Part shown: piece by piece, positions 1-8,365 of the stretch
Numbering within the stretch: position 1 is the first letter of the stretch
How the letters are laid out: each line of letters opens with the position of its first letter
Assembly (NCBI GenBank): GCA_020354625.1
Contig: CP070651.1
Location: forward strand, 4,216,651-4,267,167
Source of the DNA: Trueperaceae bacterium
GTDB lineage: Bacteria > Deinococcota > Deinococci > Deinococcales > Trueperaceae
DNA length: 50,517 nucleotides
Direction: 5' to 3'
Program-made: the position numbers and the translations under genes
The notes under the pieces: generated by a model
Told to the model about the DNA's origin: nothing
Databases searched by the model: none
Seen by the model: only the letters and a program-made list of their open reading frames with translations

Positions 1-108
1 ACCAACCCCGATACCGACGGCGACGGCCTTCTTGACGGCGTCGATCCGGACCCGACCAACCCCGATACCGACGGCGACGGCCTTCTTGACGGCGTCGATC
101 CCAATCCG
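1..108 (+). repeat. 54-bp in-frame tandem repeat encoding calcium-binding units
   Basis: Bases 1-54 and 55-108 are nearly identical (they differ near the 3' end of the unit, GGACCCG against CAATCCG). The 54-bp period encodes 18 residues with DxDxDG-type ligand spacing. The array probably continues upstream of the window. High identity at DNA level points to recent expansion or homogenisation. Confidence 0.9.
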
Positions 109-849
109 ACGGATCCCACCAATGCCCCCCTGATCGTCTCCTTCTCCGCCGATCCCGCTACGGTGACCGATCTTGCCGGTACGACCCTGTCCTGGGACGT
201 TCAGGGTGACGGTCCCATCAGCATCAGTCTCGATAACGGCATCGGAACGGTTACCGGAACCAGTCTCCAAGTCGATCTCGTCGTGACCAAGACCTATACG
301 CTCACGGCTACGAACGCCAACGGTACTTCTACTGCTGATGTCACCGTTACCGTCGACCTCACGGACATCGATCTCTCTGGCCAGGATCTGACCGATGCCA
401 AGCTAGCGGGGGCAGATCTGAGCGGTGCAAACCTCGCCGGCACCAACCTCACCAATGCCAGGTTGGCAGGTACCAACCTCAGCGGTGCCAACCTGACCAC
501 AGCGATCCTGATCGATGCTCATATGGAAGGTGCCAATCTTAGCGGTGCGACCCTGAACGGTGCCGACCTCACCAACGCCAAGTTGGAAGGCGCCGATCTG
601 ACCTGGGCCGAGGCCAACAACGCCACGTTCTTCAGCTCTCATATGAGGGATGTCGATGCGAGCAACGCCGAGTTTACCTTTGCCGACCTTAGGACGGCGC
701 TCATGACCGAAGCCAACTTCACCAACGTCGATCTGAGCGGTGCGGACCTCACGGGCACCACGCTCGACGGCGTCATCTTCGACGGTGCCACCTGGGTTAC
801 CGGCGAGACCTGCGCAGTTGGATCGGTTGGGAGTTGCGTCATCCCGTAG
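1..849 (+). CDS. Surface protein C-terminus: TSP3-like calcium repeats, Ig-like domain, pentapeptide repeats (5' partial)
   Basis: The reading frame is open from base 1, so the gene begins upstream of the window. The first 36 residues are two copies of an Asp/Gly-rich unit (DTDGDGLLDGVDP), as in thrombospondin type-3 calcium-binding repeats. About 60 residues of beta-rich sequence follow, ending in TYTLTATNANGTSTADVTVTV, which looks like a bacterial Ig/PKD-type domain. From about base 376 to 790 there is a run of pentapeptide repeats (A-D/N-L-S/T-G/N), which fold as a right-handed beta-helix. The protein ends shortly after, with two Cys in the tail and no sorting motif or transmembrane helix. 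Domains are seen directly; an extracellular location follows from the calcium repeats. The ligand is unknown. Confidence 0.85.
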   Translation, partial: TNPDTDGDGLLDGVDPDPTNPDTDGDGLLDGVDPNPTDPTNAPLIVSFSADPATVTDLAGTTLSWDVQGDGPISISLDNGIGTVTGTSLQVDLVVTKTYTLTATNANGTSTADVTVTVDLTDIDLSGQDLTDAKLAGADLSGANLAGTNLTNARLAGTNLSGANLTTAILIDAHMEGANLSGATLNGADLTNAKLEGADLTWAEANNATFFSSHMRDVDASNAEFTFADLRTALMTEANFTNVDLSGADLTGTTLDGVIFDGATWVTGETCAVGSVGSCVIP

Positions 850-887
850 CCTCATTCGACGTAGCTCTCCCTCGATAGCCTTTCTGG

Positions 888-916
888 TAGGCGGCCCCCA
901 CGGCCGCCTATCTTAT
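888..916 (+). terminator. Intrinsic terminator of the surface-protein gene
   Basis: A perfect 9-bp stem TAGGCGGCC/GGCCGCCTA (888-896 with 902-910) has a 5-nt loop and is followed by TCTTATTTTC. It lies 39 bp after the stop codon. Confidence 0.85.
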
Positions 917-974
917 TTTCTCTCGGCCTGATTCGGCTACACCGACGTATGCACAAGGCACTGTATGTTTTCTG

Positions 975-1009
975 GCAGGCAGCTTTCAAAGCTGCCTGCT
1001 CCTTTTTTT
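975..1009 (+). terminator. Second strong intrinsic terminator
   Basis: A 12-bp inverted repeat, GCAGGCAGCTTT (975-986) and AAAGCTGCCTGC (988-999), is followed by TCC and seven T. It lies 65 bp beyond the first terminator. It may back up read-through, or end a short transcript starting between the two. Confidence 0.85.
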
Positions 1010-1378
1010 GCCTATCGATTCGAATCTGGGTAGGACGATTGAGTAAGCCTATCTCAACTGGGTTGCTGTGAACTTGATCGTGGTGGGATCGCGGAAGCAG
1101 GAACGCAAGTGGTGACTGCTCCGTTCACTCGTTACTGACAATCGAAACAACCTCTTCTAGGATAGGTATCGAACCTGCACGTCTGCAGGGAACCTTAGGA
1201 AGCTTTGAACTCTGTTCCAAAGTTGGGCGCTCGGGGCAGATGGAGCGAGTAGCGCAACCGACCTGAGTGGTGGTATCGCGTAGGAGAGGTATGCTCTGAG
1301 GCAACCTCCCTAGAAAGCATCAGGTTGTTGGTCGGGGTGTGCCGGGTACGCTCCGAGCATCGCGAAGGAGAGAGAGCT
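1010..1378. other. Gene-free stretch upstream of the metalloprotease
   Basis: No ORF with a plausible start and no RNA gene is visible. The stretch must hold the promoter of the metalloprotease gene, but I see no convincing -35/-10 pair. The leftward ORF at 1195-1455 overlaps the start of the real gene and has no recognisable product. Confidence 0.5.
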
Positions 1379-2719
1379 TTGTCGACCAGGTTGTGCTTTA
1401 GCTTGATGGCCCTTAGCCTCCTATTGTTGGTGGCTTGTGGCGACCTCGTAGACAAACCTGACCCCCAAACAGCAGTCCTCGAAGATCATGAAGACAAGGG
1501 ACTCGTCTTTCATGGGCTGGCTCCGGGAGAATCCGGTTCTCTCTGCGAGGGGATGTTCGCGATCCAATCCGAGGATGAAAGACCACTCTGTTCTCACGGT
1601 CCGGATCCGGCGCCAGACGGGGTCGACATCACCAGGCCGTTGTCGCTGAGCGAGCTACAGGGCGAGTTGAGCGTCACGGCTTCCAGCGACATTCCCTGTA
1701 TCGGTGATGGGGTCAGCGGCAACCGGGTTCAGGCCGTGTACGTGGTCGCTTCGGATAAGGCCGACCGCTTCAGTGAAGTCGAACCGCTGATCGAAGGTTG
1801 GGCCGCCCAGGTATCGCAGATGTTCCAAGACAGCGCCGCGCAGGTCGGCGGCGAGAGCGACGTGCGTTGGGTCACCGACTCTGCTTGCGACCTCGACGTG
1901 CTGCACGTCGTAGTGTCTCCAGGTGGCGACGATGACTTCGCGAGTACGGTGAGCGAGATGAAAGAGCTCGGCCACAGTAGTCCAGAAAGAAAATATCTCA
2001 TGTGGGTCGATGCGCGCGTCTACTGCGGCATCGCTCAGATCTACGGCGACGATCGCCCTGGCCAGGACAACTACAATAACGGTCGCACGGCGATGTTCGC
2101 TCGGGTCGACGAGGGCTGCTGGAACCAGACCCATAGTGTGGCTGCTCATGAACTGGTGCACAGCCTCGGCGGAGTACAGCTTTCGGCGCCACACGCAACC
2201 GGCGGCTACCACTGCACCGACGAGTACGACCGGCTCTGCGTTCGTGACGGCTCCGATGTAGTGCTCACCTACGATTGCCCGTCAGGTAACGAAGGCATGC
2301 TCGACTGCAACAACGACGACTACTTCCATCCGAATCCGCCGGCGAACTCGTACCTCGACACCCACTGGAACGTCGCCCACAGTAGTTTCCTGACATCGGG
2401 GTCTTCTGCCTATTCCTCGACGTCCACCGCCACGGTGGAGTTCGGCTCGAGCCTCAACGAACAGAACGGCTCGCGCAGCTTCACCATCACCCCGGGGGCC
2501 GGCACCGTGGATGCCGAACTCACCTTCAAATGGCGGCGTGGTGTGGACGCTCCGATCCTGACCCTGGAGATTCTCGAGGGGGAGACCGTGATCGCCGGCG
2601 CCACCGGTGGTACCCCTGTCAGCCTCTCACAAGAGGTGGCCGGCGGTCGAATCACCCTCAGGGTGAGTGGTGCTGATCGAACAGCGTTTACGTTGACAGT
2701 CGGTTACCCGACGCCGTAG
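1379..2719 (+). CDS. Secreted lipoprotein zinc metalloprotease (HELVHSLG family)
   Basis: The 446-residue product starts at TTG 1379, 8 bp after AAGGAG; an upstream TTG at 1325 is in frame but lacks a ribosome site and would bury the signal peptide. Residues 1-20 form a lipoprotein signal ending LLVAC, so the mature protein is probably lipid-anchored. Zinc motif HELVH lies at residues 257-261, followed by SLGGVQ, APHATGGYHC and TDEYD. As I recall, that layout is shared with a family of mostly actinobacterial secreted proteins carrying HELxHxLGAVQ...GHCTDE. Several Cys in this segment may form disulfides. The last ~90 residues are a beta-sandwich-like domain resembling pre-peptidase C-terminal modules. 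Likely role: extracellular proteolysis. The substrate is unknown. The gene stands alone. Confidence 0.85.
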   Translation: MSTRLCFSLMALSLLLLVACGDLVDKPDPQTAVLEDHEDKGLVFHGLAPGESGSLCEGMFAIQSEDERPLCSHGPDPAPDGVDITRPLSLSELQGELSVTASSDIPCIGDGVSGNRVQAVYVVASDKADRFSEVEPLIEGWAAQVSQMFQDSAAQVGGESDVRWVTDSACDLDVLHVVVSPGGDDDFASTVSEMKELGHSSPERKYLMWVDARVYCGIAQIYGDDRPGQDNYNNGRTAMFARVDEGCWNQTHSVAAHELVHSLGGVQLSAPHATGGYHCTDEYDRLCVRDGSDVVLTYDCPSGNEGMLDCNNDDYFHPNPPANSYLDTHWNVAHSSFLTSGSSAYSSTSTATVEFGSSLNEQNGSRSFTITPGAGTVDAELTFKWRRGVDAPILTLEILEGETVIAGATGGTPVSLSQEVAGGRITLRVSGADRTAFTLTVGYPTP

Positions 2720-2900
2720 GTGAAGAGCTACGCTCTCTTTTTACGCCGAACTCGGTACGAACCTTCCGGTTGGCCGGGCGACCGCGTTCACCGGCTCTGT
2801 TGAGTTTCCCATTCGATGACAAAGGCCTCGAACAGCGCTTCGGTCGCTTCCAAGATCGCTCGCTCGAGCCGGTTCTTAGCCGGTGTGGAGATGCCTGGTG

Positions 2901-3176
2901 CTACGGGGCCATCTGCCTGAGGATCTCGAGCCCTTCTTCGGCGGTCACGGCGGGGTGCACCGAAATCTCGAAGTGATCGTCCCAGGCTGCTGTCATCGCC
3001 ATCATGGGTGCGACGCTATCGGTCTCGGTGATCAGGACCACCTGGGGGTTGGGAGACTGGAGCCAGTATTCGCCAATGACTTCGACCCCGGGAGGGAACT
3101 CCCACTCCAGCCGTCTCGGTGAACGCTCTGTTGCGGTGCTGCCCGGTTTCGATTTGAGCAAGGTTACAAACAACAT
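2901..3176 (-). CDS. DUF3303-like small protein
   Basis: This 91-residue protein starts at ATG 3176 behind AAAGGGG. The layout matches DUF3303-type ferredoxin-like proteins: a first strand MLFVTLL, a central PPGVEVIGEYW segment, a strand QVVLITETDS, the AAWDDHFEISVHP region and a short final helix EEGLEILRQM. The family has no established function. It is monocistronic, with the metalloprotease convergent on its 3' side. Family assignment rests on pattern and length, not on a search. Confidence 0.65.
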   Translation of the reverse strand: MLFVTLLKSKPGSTATERSPRRLEWEFPPGVEVIGEYWLQSPNPQVVLITETDSVAPMMAMTAAWDDHFEISVHPAVTAEEGLEILRQMAP

Positions 3177-3519
3177 TGGATTCCCCTTTCTTGGCCACTA
3201 TGCGTAGCCACGACCGATGGCGCTGCACCTCGACAAACTAGGTCAGAAGTTGCGCGTGCAGTTACTTATCAGTATCCCGCAGGGGGACTCCATTTGGCAA
3301 GGGAGTTAGGGATCATCCACCCACCATGTGCTGGTTTTCTACAAAGTGTGAGGTGAAGACTCGTGCCAGGGGAGGGCTGCGGTCTTGCCTCGGGTTTGTA
3401 CTCGGAGACGCTGGTGATCAAGCCTGAAGAGCGTATAGGCAAACGCTGGGGCACTGAGCTTGATGAGTTCCCCCAAACCCTATCGTGCTCACTTGTCACG
3501 TCCCTGACTTTGTGTTTGT
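3177..3519. other. Gene-free stretch between the DUF3303-like gene and tRNA-Lys
   Basis: I see no credible gene. Short ORFs here either run into the tRNA or have no recognisable product. The part next to 3177 should carry the promoter of the DUF3303-like gene. No poly-T terminator is evident downstream of the tRNA. Confidence 0.45.
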
Positions 3520-3595
<76 letters not shown>

Positions 3596-3697
3596 GTGCG
3601 ATCTCGCTCCCGTTAGTTTATCATCTCGATAGTAGGCGTGCACAGAAGGTCTGTCGCCTGTAGCGTACGTTTACCTCAATCCGATGTGGGGGTCGAG

Positions 3698-4036
3698 ATG
3701 GCATTCGATGAGGGCTTGGCCGAGCGGATTCGTGAGATTGTGGAAGACTGGGCAAACGTTTCCGAGAGGAAGATGTTCGGCGGCTTGGCCTTTATGCAAG
3801 AGGGTCACATGTTCGTGGGCATCATCGACGACGCCTTGATGGCACGCGTCGGCGCGGAGCAGTACCGAGAAGCGCTGTTGAGGCCGCATGTTCGCGAGAT
3901 GGACTTCACGGGTCGGCCCATGAAAGGGTATGTGTACGTCGACCCTGAAGGTGTCGATTCCGACGAGGAGCTCACGAGCTGGGTAGAGCTGGCCTCACAA
4001 TTTGTGTCGACCTTGCCGCCCAAAAAGCCTACCTGA
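3698..4036 (+). CDS. TfoX N-terminal domain protein
   Basis: The 112-residue product starts at ATG 3698 (MAFDEGLAERI). A start at 3638 is in frame, but its first 20 residues do not look like protein. The segment RKMFGGLAFM...HMFVGI followed by LMARVG is the hallmark of the TfoX N-terminal domain. KGYVYVDPEG and a C-terminal helix complete the fold. In gamma-proteobacteria TfoX/Sxy controls competence, but stand-alone TfoX_N proteins elsewhere have no proven role, so the name should not be read as a competence function. The gene sits between tRNA-Lys and a diguanylate cyclase, 141 bp before the latter. Confidence 0.85.
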   Translation: MAFDEGLAERIREIVEDWANVSERKMFGGLAFMQEGHMFVGIIDDALMARVGAEQYREALLRPHVREMDFTGRPMKGYVYVDPEGVDSDEELTSWVELASQFVSTLPPKKPT

Positions 4037-4177
4037 GTACGGCCCGTACGGAGTTCGAGACCCGGGTGTGCTGATGCATGGCTCCTCGGAACGGGTGGAT
4101 GCATGGTAGAGCGAGCAGCATCGGTGTTCGGCTCTGCCGATAGGGTACACTGCCGCCAGGATGGAGATCCATTGACG

Positions 4178-5242
4178 ATGCGCCGGAGCCCGTCTCCTTC
4201 GGTTGAGGCCGCTAAGCGGAAGGCATATATCGCGGTGTTGCCTGTGGGTGGTGCCGTGGCACTTTTGATGTGGCAGTTGGCACGCCGTGAAGGGGGAGCC
4301 GCTGTAGTAGATCTCATCGGGCTCCCGCTCTTGGCCCTGTTAGCGGCTGGATTGACGGTGGGGTTCTTGGTGAAGCGGAGCGGATTCCGCTCTCTCGAGT
4401 ACCCTCTGGTGATCGGTCCTGCCATCTATTTTTTTCTGAATCTTTTGACCAAACGGGGAGCCGAAGCCGATGGGATTGCGACCTTGGCGGGGATCGGGTA
4501 CTGGTTACCGGCGCTCTTTACCTTGTCGTTTATGGTCTTCGGGGTGCGGTTTGGTGCGGCCTTTTCGCTGGTGTTGTTCGCTTTGACCGTGTTGGCCGGT
4601 ACCGGTGCATTGCTGAAGACGTCCGAGGCTTCGACCGGCGACCTCATCACTCTGTTGCAAACCTATAGTGGCAACGGGCTTTTGATCTTGTTGCTGATCA
4701 CGCTGGCGATCATCATAAGGTTGCAGGCTCAGTATGTGGTGGAGATGGAGACTGTCGCCAACACCGACGCCTTGACCGAACTCAGTAACCGCCGGCACCT
4801 GGAGCATCTCATCGAGGAGGAGCGTGCCCGGGCCAGCCGCTACGATCGTAGCTTCAGCGTCATCCTCTTCGATCTCGACCACTTCAAACGCATCAACGAC
4901 CTCCACGGGCACCAGGTCGGTGATGAGGTGCTAAAGGGTGTACGCACCCTTTTGGTTGAACACATTCGTCAGGTCGATACCTTGGGACGCTGGGGGGGGG
5001 AAGAGTTTCTCTTGGTGGTTCCGGAGATGCCACTCGATCCGTCGAGGTTGCTGGCGGAGCGCTTGAGGATGGTGATCGAGCGCCACGTCTTCGAGAGAGC
5101 GGAGCGGTTGACGGCGAGTTTTGGAGTGGCGGAGTATCAGCCGGGCGATACGGTGGAGACGCTCACCAAACGGGCGGACGAAGCGCTCTACCGTGCCAAG
5201 GCGCAAGGGCGAAACCTGGTGGTGGTAGAGGCTCGAATGTAG
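4178..5242 (+). CDS. Membrane-anchored diguanylate cyclase (GGDEF)
   Basis: The 354-residue enzyme makes c-di-GMP from two GTP. The start at ATG 4178 follows GGAG at 4163-4166; TTG 4172 is an alternative. The N-terminal ~190 residues hold about six hydrophobic segments forming a membrane sensor module of unknown ligand. The C-terminal ~165 residues are a GGDEF domain with DALTELSNRRH, the metal-binding region LFDLDHFKRIND and the signature GGEEF. The product-inhibition site RxxD (RQVD) lies exactly five residues before the signature. The enzyme is therefore predicted to be active and feedback-inhibited. A hairpin with terminator character follows the gene. Confidence 0.93.
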   Translation: MRRSPSPSVEAAKRKAYIAVLPVGGAVALLMWQLARREGGAAVVDLIGLPLLALLAAGLTVGFLVKRSGFRSLEYPLVIGPAIYFFLNLLTKRGAEADGIATLAGIGYWLPALFTLSFMVFGVRFGAAFSLVLFALTVLAGTGALLKTSEASTGDLITLLQTYSGNGLLILLLITLAIIIRLQAQYVVEMETVANTDALTELSNRRHLEHLIEEERARASRYDRSFSVILFDLDHFKRINDLHGHQVGDEVLKGVRTLLVEHIRQVDTLGRWGGEEFLLVVPEMPLDPSRLLAERLRMVIERHVFERAERLTASFGVAEYQPGDTVETLTKRADEALYRAKAQGRNLVVVEARM

Positions 5243-5330
5243 CGTGTAAGAATTTTGTAAGAGTTGGCTGGATATATATACTGTCGAGGAAACGAGGAAG
5301 ACCTCCCAATTCCTCATCCCATTCTCTTCT

Positions 5331-5367
5331 GAAAAAGGTTTCGTGCCTCCCTCGCGAAGCCTTTTTC
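5331..5367 (+). terminator. Hairpin terminator after the diguanylate cyclase
   Basis: GAAAAAGGTTTCG (5331-5343) pairs with CGAAGCCTTTTTC (5355-5367) over 13 bp with one G-T wobble and an 11-nt loop. The A-run and T-run are inside the stem, as in bidirectional terminators. Confidence 0.7.
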
Positions 5368-5382
5368 ATTTGATACCTCATA

Positions 5383-5582
5383 TGACATGAAATCCTGTTG
5401 ATCGATCGGATTTTCAGCCACTGTTTCCTTCGTGTACTGCGTTTTTGCTTGGCTCGGCCGTACTAGGCCAAACCACAGGGAGCCATATGAAACCCTGCTG
5501 ATCAACCTGTCTCCGAACCTTGCGTCTTTCGTATGCCACGCGGTCTGTTCGGTTTGGTAGGGCCGGGCCAAACCGTAGGAGT
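5383..5582. repeat. Imperfect 100-bp tandem duplication, intergenic
   Basis: Two diverged copies lie at about 5383-5482 and 5483-5582, with a period of exactly 100 bp. Landmarks recur at the same offset: TGAAAYCCTGYTGATC at 5388 and 5488, and GGCCAAACC at 5466 and 5566. In copy 2, GGTTTGG and CCAAACC form a 7-bp stem; in copy 1 this stem is degraded. There is no convincing ORF. It could be an untranslated leader or small structured RNA upstream of the gene at 5679, or a relic duplication. Confidence 0.7.
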
Positions 5583-5678
5583 CCATAGGCATCGTCTCGT
5601 CATGTTTCCCCGCGATGCGTAGAAATGCATACGTTTGCTGTCGCCTGCTTGCTACGATGGAAGTTGCGAAAGGATACC

Positions 5679-5984
5679 ATGAGCGATTTTCGAATCAGAG
5701 CCAAAATAACTGGGGGGGGAGACAAGGATCTGCCAGACTATTTGAGGCAGAAGATTCGATCGAGCGTGTCGTTCGTTCGCTCCAAGGCGCGTCAGAAGGG
5801 GCTCGAAACAGCGCTCGAGTACGAACTCTTCGAGCTCGATCAGCGGGTCAATGATGCGATCAATCAGGCGTCGCCAAACCTTGCCAGAGATGTGCTCGAC
5901 TACGAACGTCTACTCGTCAGGCGGATTGAGAACCTGGCAGCCAGAGAGTCTAGAGAGAAACCCTCTTCGAAGAAGAAAAGCTGA
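5679..5984 (+). CDS. Hypothetical protein, 101 residues
   Basis: The start at ATG 5679 is chosen because AAAGGA lies 5 bp upstream. I do not recognise the family. The product is highly charged and mainly alpha-helical. A short basic strand FRIRAKITGGG is followed by a long helical region rich in Arg, Glu and Leu (residues ~20-90) and a Lys-rich tail. There is no signal peptide, membrane segment or Cys, so it is cytoplasmic. Its size and charge would suit an RNA- or DNA-associated or coiled-coil accessory protein, but nothing in the sequence decides this. It is monocistronic, with the SDR gene convergent downstream. Confidence 0.6.
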   Translation: MSDFRIRAKITGGGDKDLPDYLRQKIRSSVSFVRSKARQKGLETALEYELFELDQRVNDAINQASPNLARDVLDYERLLVRRIENLAARESREKPSSKKKS

Positions 5985-6096
5985 AGTCGGGGCAGTTACT
6001 GCACAAAACAGTTGTTGGGTCGATGTCGGTGCCGACGGCCTCTATCTGCGGAAAGTGCTTGGCTGACCTTGCAGGTGAGCACAGCGTCGATTAGGC

Positions 6097-6870
6097 TCAA
6101 GCCGGGTTGACGACCATGAGGCCACCGTCGACCACCAAGGTTTGACCGGTGATCATAGCCGCGCCTTGCGAACAGAAGAAACCGATCACTTTGGCGATAT
6201 CTTCGGGTGTGGCGATGCGGCGTAAGGGGGTCTGCTCGGCGTACCGGTCGTGCAAGGTCTGCCAGCCGATCCCCATGACATCTGCGTAGAAGGTACCGGA
6301 ATCCGAAGCGATGAGGCCGGGGCAGACCCCGTTGACGGTGATGCCCTGGGGACCGAGCTCGCAGGCCCAGTAGCCCACCAGGGTTTCCAAGGCGGATTTG
6401 GCGGCGCCGAGCACGCCGTGTTTGGGGAGGTAGCGATGTGCATCGAGGCCAGAGACAGCGACGATCCGCCCCCGGTCCATGAGACTGGCCGCCCGTTGCA
6501 CTCCCTGTACAAAGGCGTCGAGGGTGATGGCGAAGGTCCGGTGCAGGTGGTGCGGTTTCACGTCGATAAGATCTTTGAAGGCGGTGGAAGCGGCATTGGC
6601 GACAAAGATATCGAGTTTGCCGAAGTGCTCATGGATCTGGTCGAACATCGCATCGATCTGATCGGGGTCTTCGAGATCGGCTCGGATAACCAGCGCCTCG
6701 GTACCTAAGTCACCGATCTCCTCCGCGAGGGAGCGGGCCTGTTCGGGGGTGTTGCGGTAGTTGATGACGACCTTGGCACCCCGCTGTGCCAGGTAGCGTG
6801 CGGTGGCACGTCCCACGCCGCGCGAGGATCCCGTGATGAGGGCGACAGAATCGGTGAACTCCGTTTGCAT
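6097..6870 (-). CDS. FabL-like short-chain dehydrogenase with His in place of the catalytic Tyr
   Basis: The 257-residue protein starts at ATG 6870 behind GAGGAGG; the longer frame to 7152 has no ribosome site. The cofactor motif TGSSRGVG (13-20) and the ANAAS motif (91-95) show an NAD(P)-binding SDR. The region around residues 140-161 (SGLDAHRYLPKH...AAKSALE) aligns without gaps to enoyl-ACP reductase III (FabL), as I remember it. FabL uses Tyr151 and Lys158 (Y-x6-K). Here Lys158 is kept but residue 151 is His, and no classical YxxxK is present. Likely role: an enoyl-ACP reductase-like or other NAD(P)H oxidoreductase with altered catalysis, or a non-catalytic paralogue. The gene diverges from a PfkB kinase. 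Confidence 0.85.
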   Translation of the reverse strand: MQTEFTDSVALITGSSRGVGRATARYLAQRGAKVVINYRNTPEQARSLAEEIGDLGTEALVIRADLEDPDQIDAMFDQIHEHFGKLDIFVANAASTAFKDLIDVKPHHLHRTFAITLDAFVQGVQRAASLMDRGRIVAVSGLDAHRYLPKHGVLGAAKSALETLVGYWACELGPQGITVNGVCPGLIASDSGTFYADVMGIGWQTLHDRYAEQTPLRRIATPEDIAKVIGFFCSQGAAMITGQTLVVDGGLMVVNPA

Positions 6871-7057
6871 GTTGCCTCCTCGACATGCTGAGCTGCGAAC
6901 AGTTTTGCATACGGCGCTGGGCTGTATGTTGATCAAACGGGTTGGATCGATGGGGTGGCCTGTCGTGGCAATAAAACGGCTATAGCGCGCAGTCACAAGC
7001 TGGAAGATGCCGTAGTGAGGGCTTGCTAGCGCGGGAGAAATTGGTATAAGAGAGTGG

Positions 7058-8218
7058 ATGAAGCACGTTGAAGTCGTGGTGGCCGGGCACTTGTGTCTCG
7101 ATGTGATTCCGGATATTCCGTATCGGCTGTCTTTGGAACCGGGTAAGCTCAACTCGGTAGGAAAGGCGGGATTTGCTCCGGGTGGCGGCCTGGCAAACGT
7201 CGGCCTCAGTCTGGCGAGGCTCGGGGTAAATGTGGGGCTTATGGGGAAGCTCGGGCGCGACGGCTTTGGACAGGTGTTGATGGGGCTCCTGACAGAGATC
7301 GTTCCGGGGGCGGCGGAGACCCTGAAGATTTCCGATGATCAGGGCACGTCCTATACCTTGGTGATCAGTTCGCCCGGCGTGGACCGTATCTTCTTGCACC
7401 ATCCGGGGTGCAACGACGCCTTCGAAGTAAAAGATATCGATCTCGAGCTGGCCGGCCAGGGCTCGATCTTCTACTTCGGATACCCACCGCTCATGAGGGC
7501 CTTTTATCTCGATGGAGGTATAGGGTTGGCAGAACGTTTCGAGGCGCTCAGGGCACGTGGGGTCACTACCGTGTTGGATATGGCGCTGCCGGACCCGGAG
7601 AGCCCGGCAGGGAAGGTCGATTGGCGTGCTTTTCTGGCACGGGTCCTCCCCCACGTAGACCTCTTTACGCCGAGCCTCGAGGAGATGCTTTTCATGCTCG
7701 AGCGTGAGGTGTTCGATGCCGGGCTGTGGCGTGAACATGTGGCTCCTGGAGCGTTGGAGGCAGGACTCGCGACGGAACTTTTGTCGATGGGTCCGGCGGC
7801 GGTGGTGCTCACGCTGGGAGAGCGGGGCCTCTACCTCCGAACCGCCGGTCACGAGCGTCTGGTTGAGACGGCGCTCGCCTCTCAGCACTGGGCTCGCAGG
7901 GAGCTGTGGGCGCCGATCTTCGTCGTCGATGTCGAGGGGACGACCGGGGCCGGAGACGCGGCGACCGCGGGGTTGATCACGGGCCTTCTCAACGACTACC
8001 CACCGGAGCGTGCGCTTACCTTGGCGGCAGCGGTGGGTGCTTGTTGCGTTGAGGCGGCGGACGCGACGAGCGGTATCCGTTCGCTGGCCGATACGTTACA
8101 TAGGGTCGAAGCCGGCTGGGTTCGCGCTTTCGACCGATCGGAAGTCGACAACTGGCGCCGGTTGCCGTCTGGGGCCTACCGCGGCCCCGGCGATTCTGGG
8201 CAGCCACCGGTCCGGTGA
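7058..8218 (+). CDS. PfkB-family carbohydrate/nucleoside kinase
   Basis: The 386-residue protein is an ATP-dependent small-molecule kinase of the ribokinase/PfkB superfamily. The N-terminus VAGHLCLDVIPDIP and the PGGGLANVGLSLARLG motif (about residues 45-60) form the substrate pocket seen in ribokinases. The signature TTGAGDAATAGL near residue 295 supplies the anion hole and the catalytic Asp. At 386 residues it is longer than typical ribokinases (~310), with the extra length between the two motifs and at the C-terminus. The substrate cannot be told from sequence. It is divergent from the FabL-like SDR across a 187-bp gap that must hold both promoters. Confidence 0.88.
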   Translation: MKHVEVVVAGHLCLDVIPDIPYRLSLEPGKLNSVGKAGFAPGGGLANVGLSLARLGVNVGLMGKLGRDGFGQVLMGLLTEIVPGAAETLKISDDQGTSYTLVISSPGVDRIFLHHPGCNDAFEVKDIDLELAGQGSIFYFGYPPLMRAFYLDGGIGLAERFEALRARGVTTVLDMALPDPESPAGKVDWRAFLARVLPHVDLFTPSLEEMLFMLEREVFDAGLWREHVAPGALEAGLATELLSMGPAAVVLTLGERGLYLRTAGHERLVETALASQHWARRELWAPIFVVDVEGTTGAGDAATAGLITGLLNDYPPERALTLAAAVGACCVEAADATSGIRSLADTLHRVEAGWVRAFDRSEVDNWRRLPSGAYRGPGDSGQPPVR

Positions 8219-8365
8219 GGTTTGTGTTTCGGCGCCGGCCGGAGGGTCAAATGTGGGTGAAGGGGTACGATTTTCCCACCACCCGATGCCCCCACCTCGA
8301 GTACGATAGGGGGCGGAGGGATACGTGAGGGAAAAACAGGTGCAGGGCTCTGGAGGGTGGTGCTG

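Noticed and set aside
1195-1455. Leftward ORF of 86 codons upstream of the metalloprotease
   Set aside because: It overlaps the signal-peptide region of the real gene, has no ribosome site and no recognisable product.
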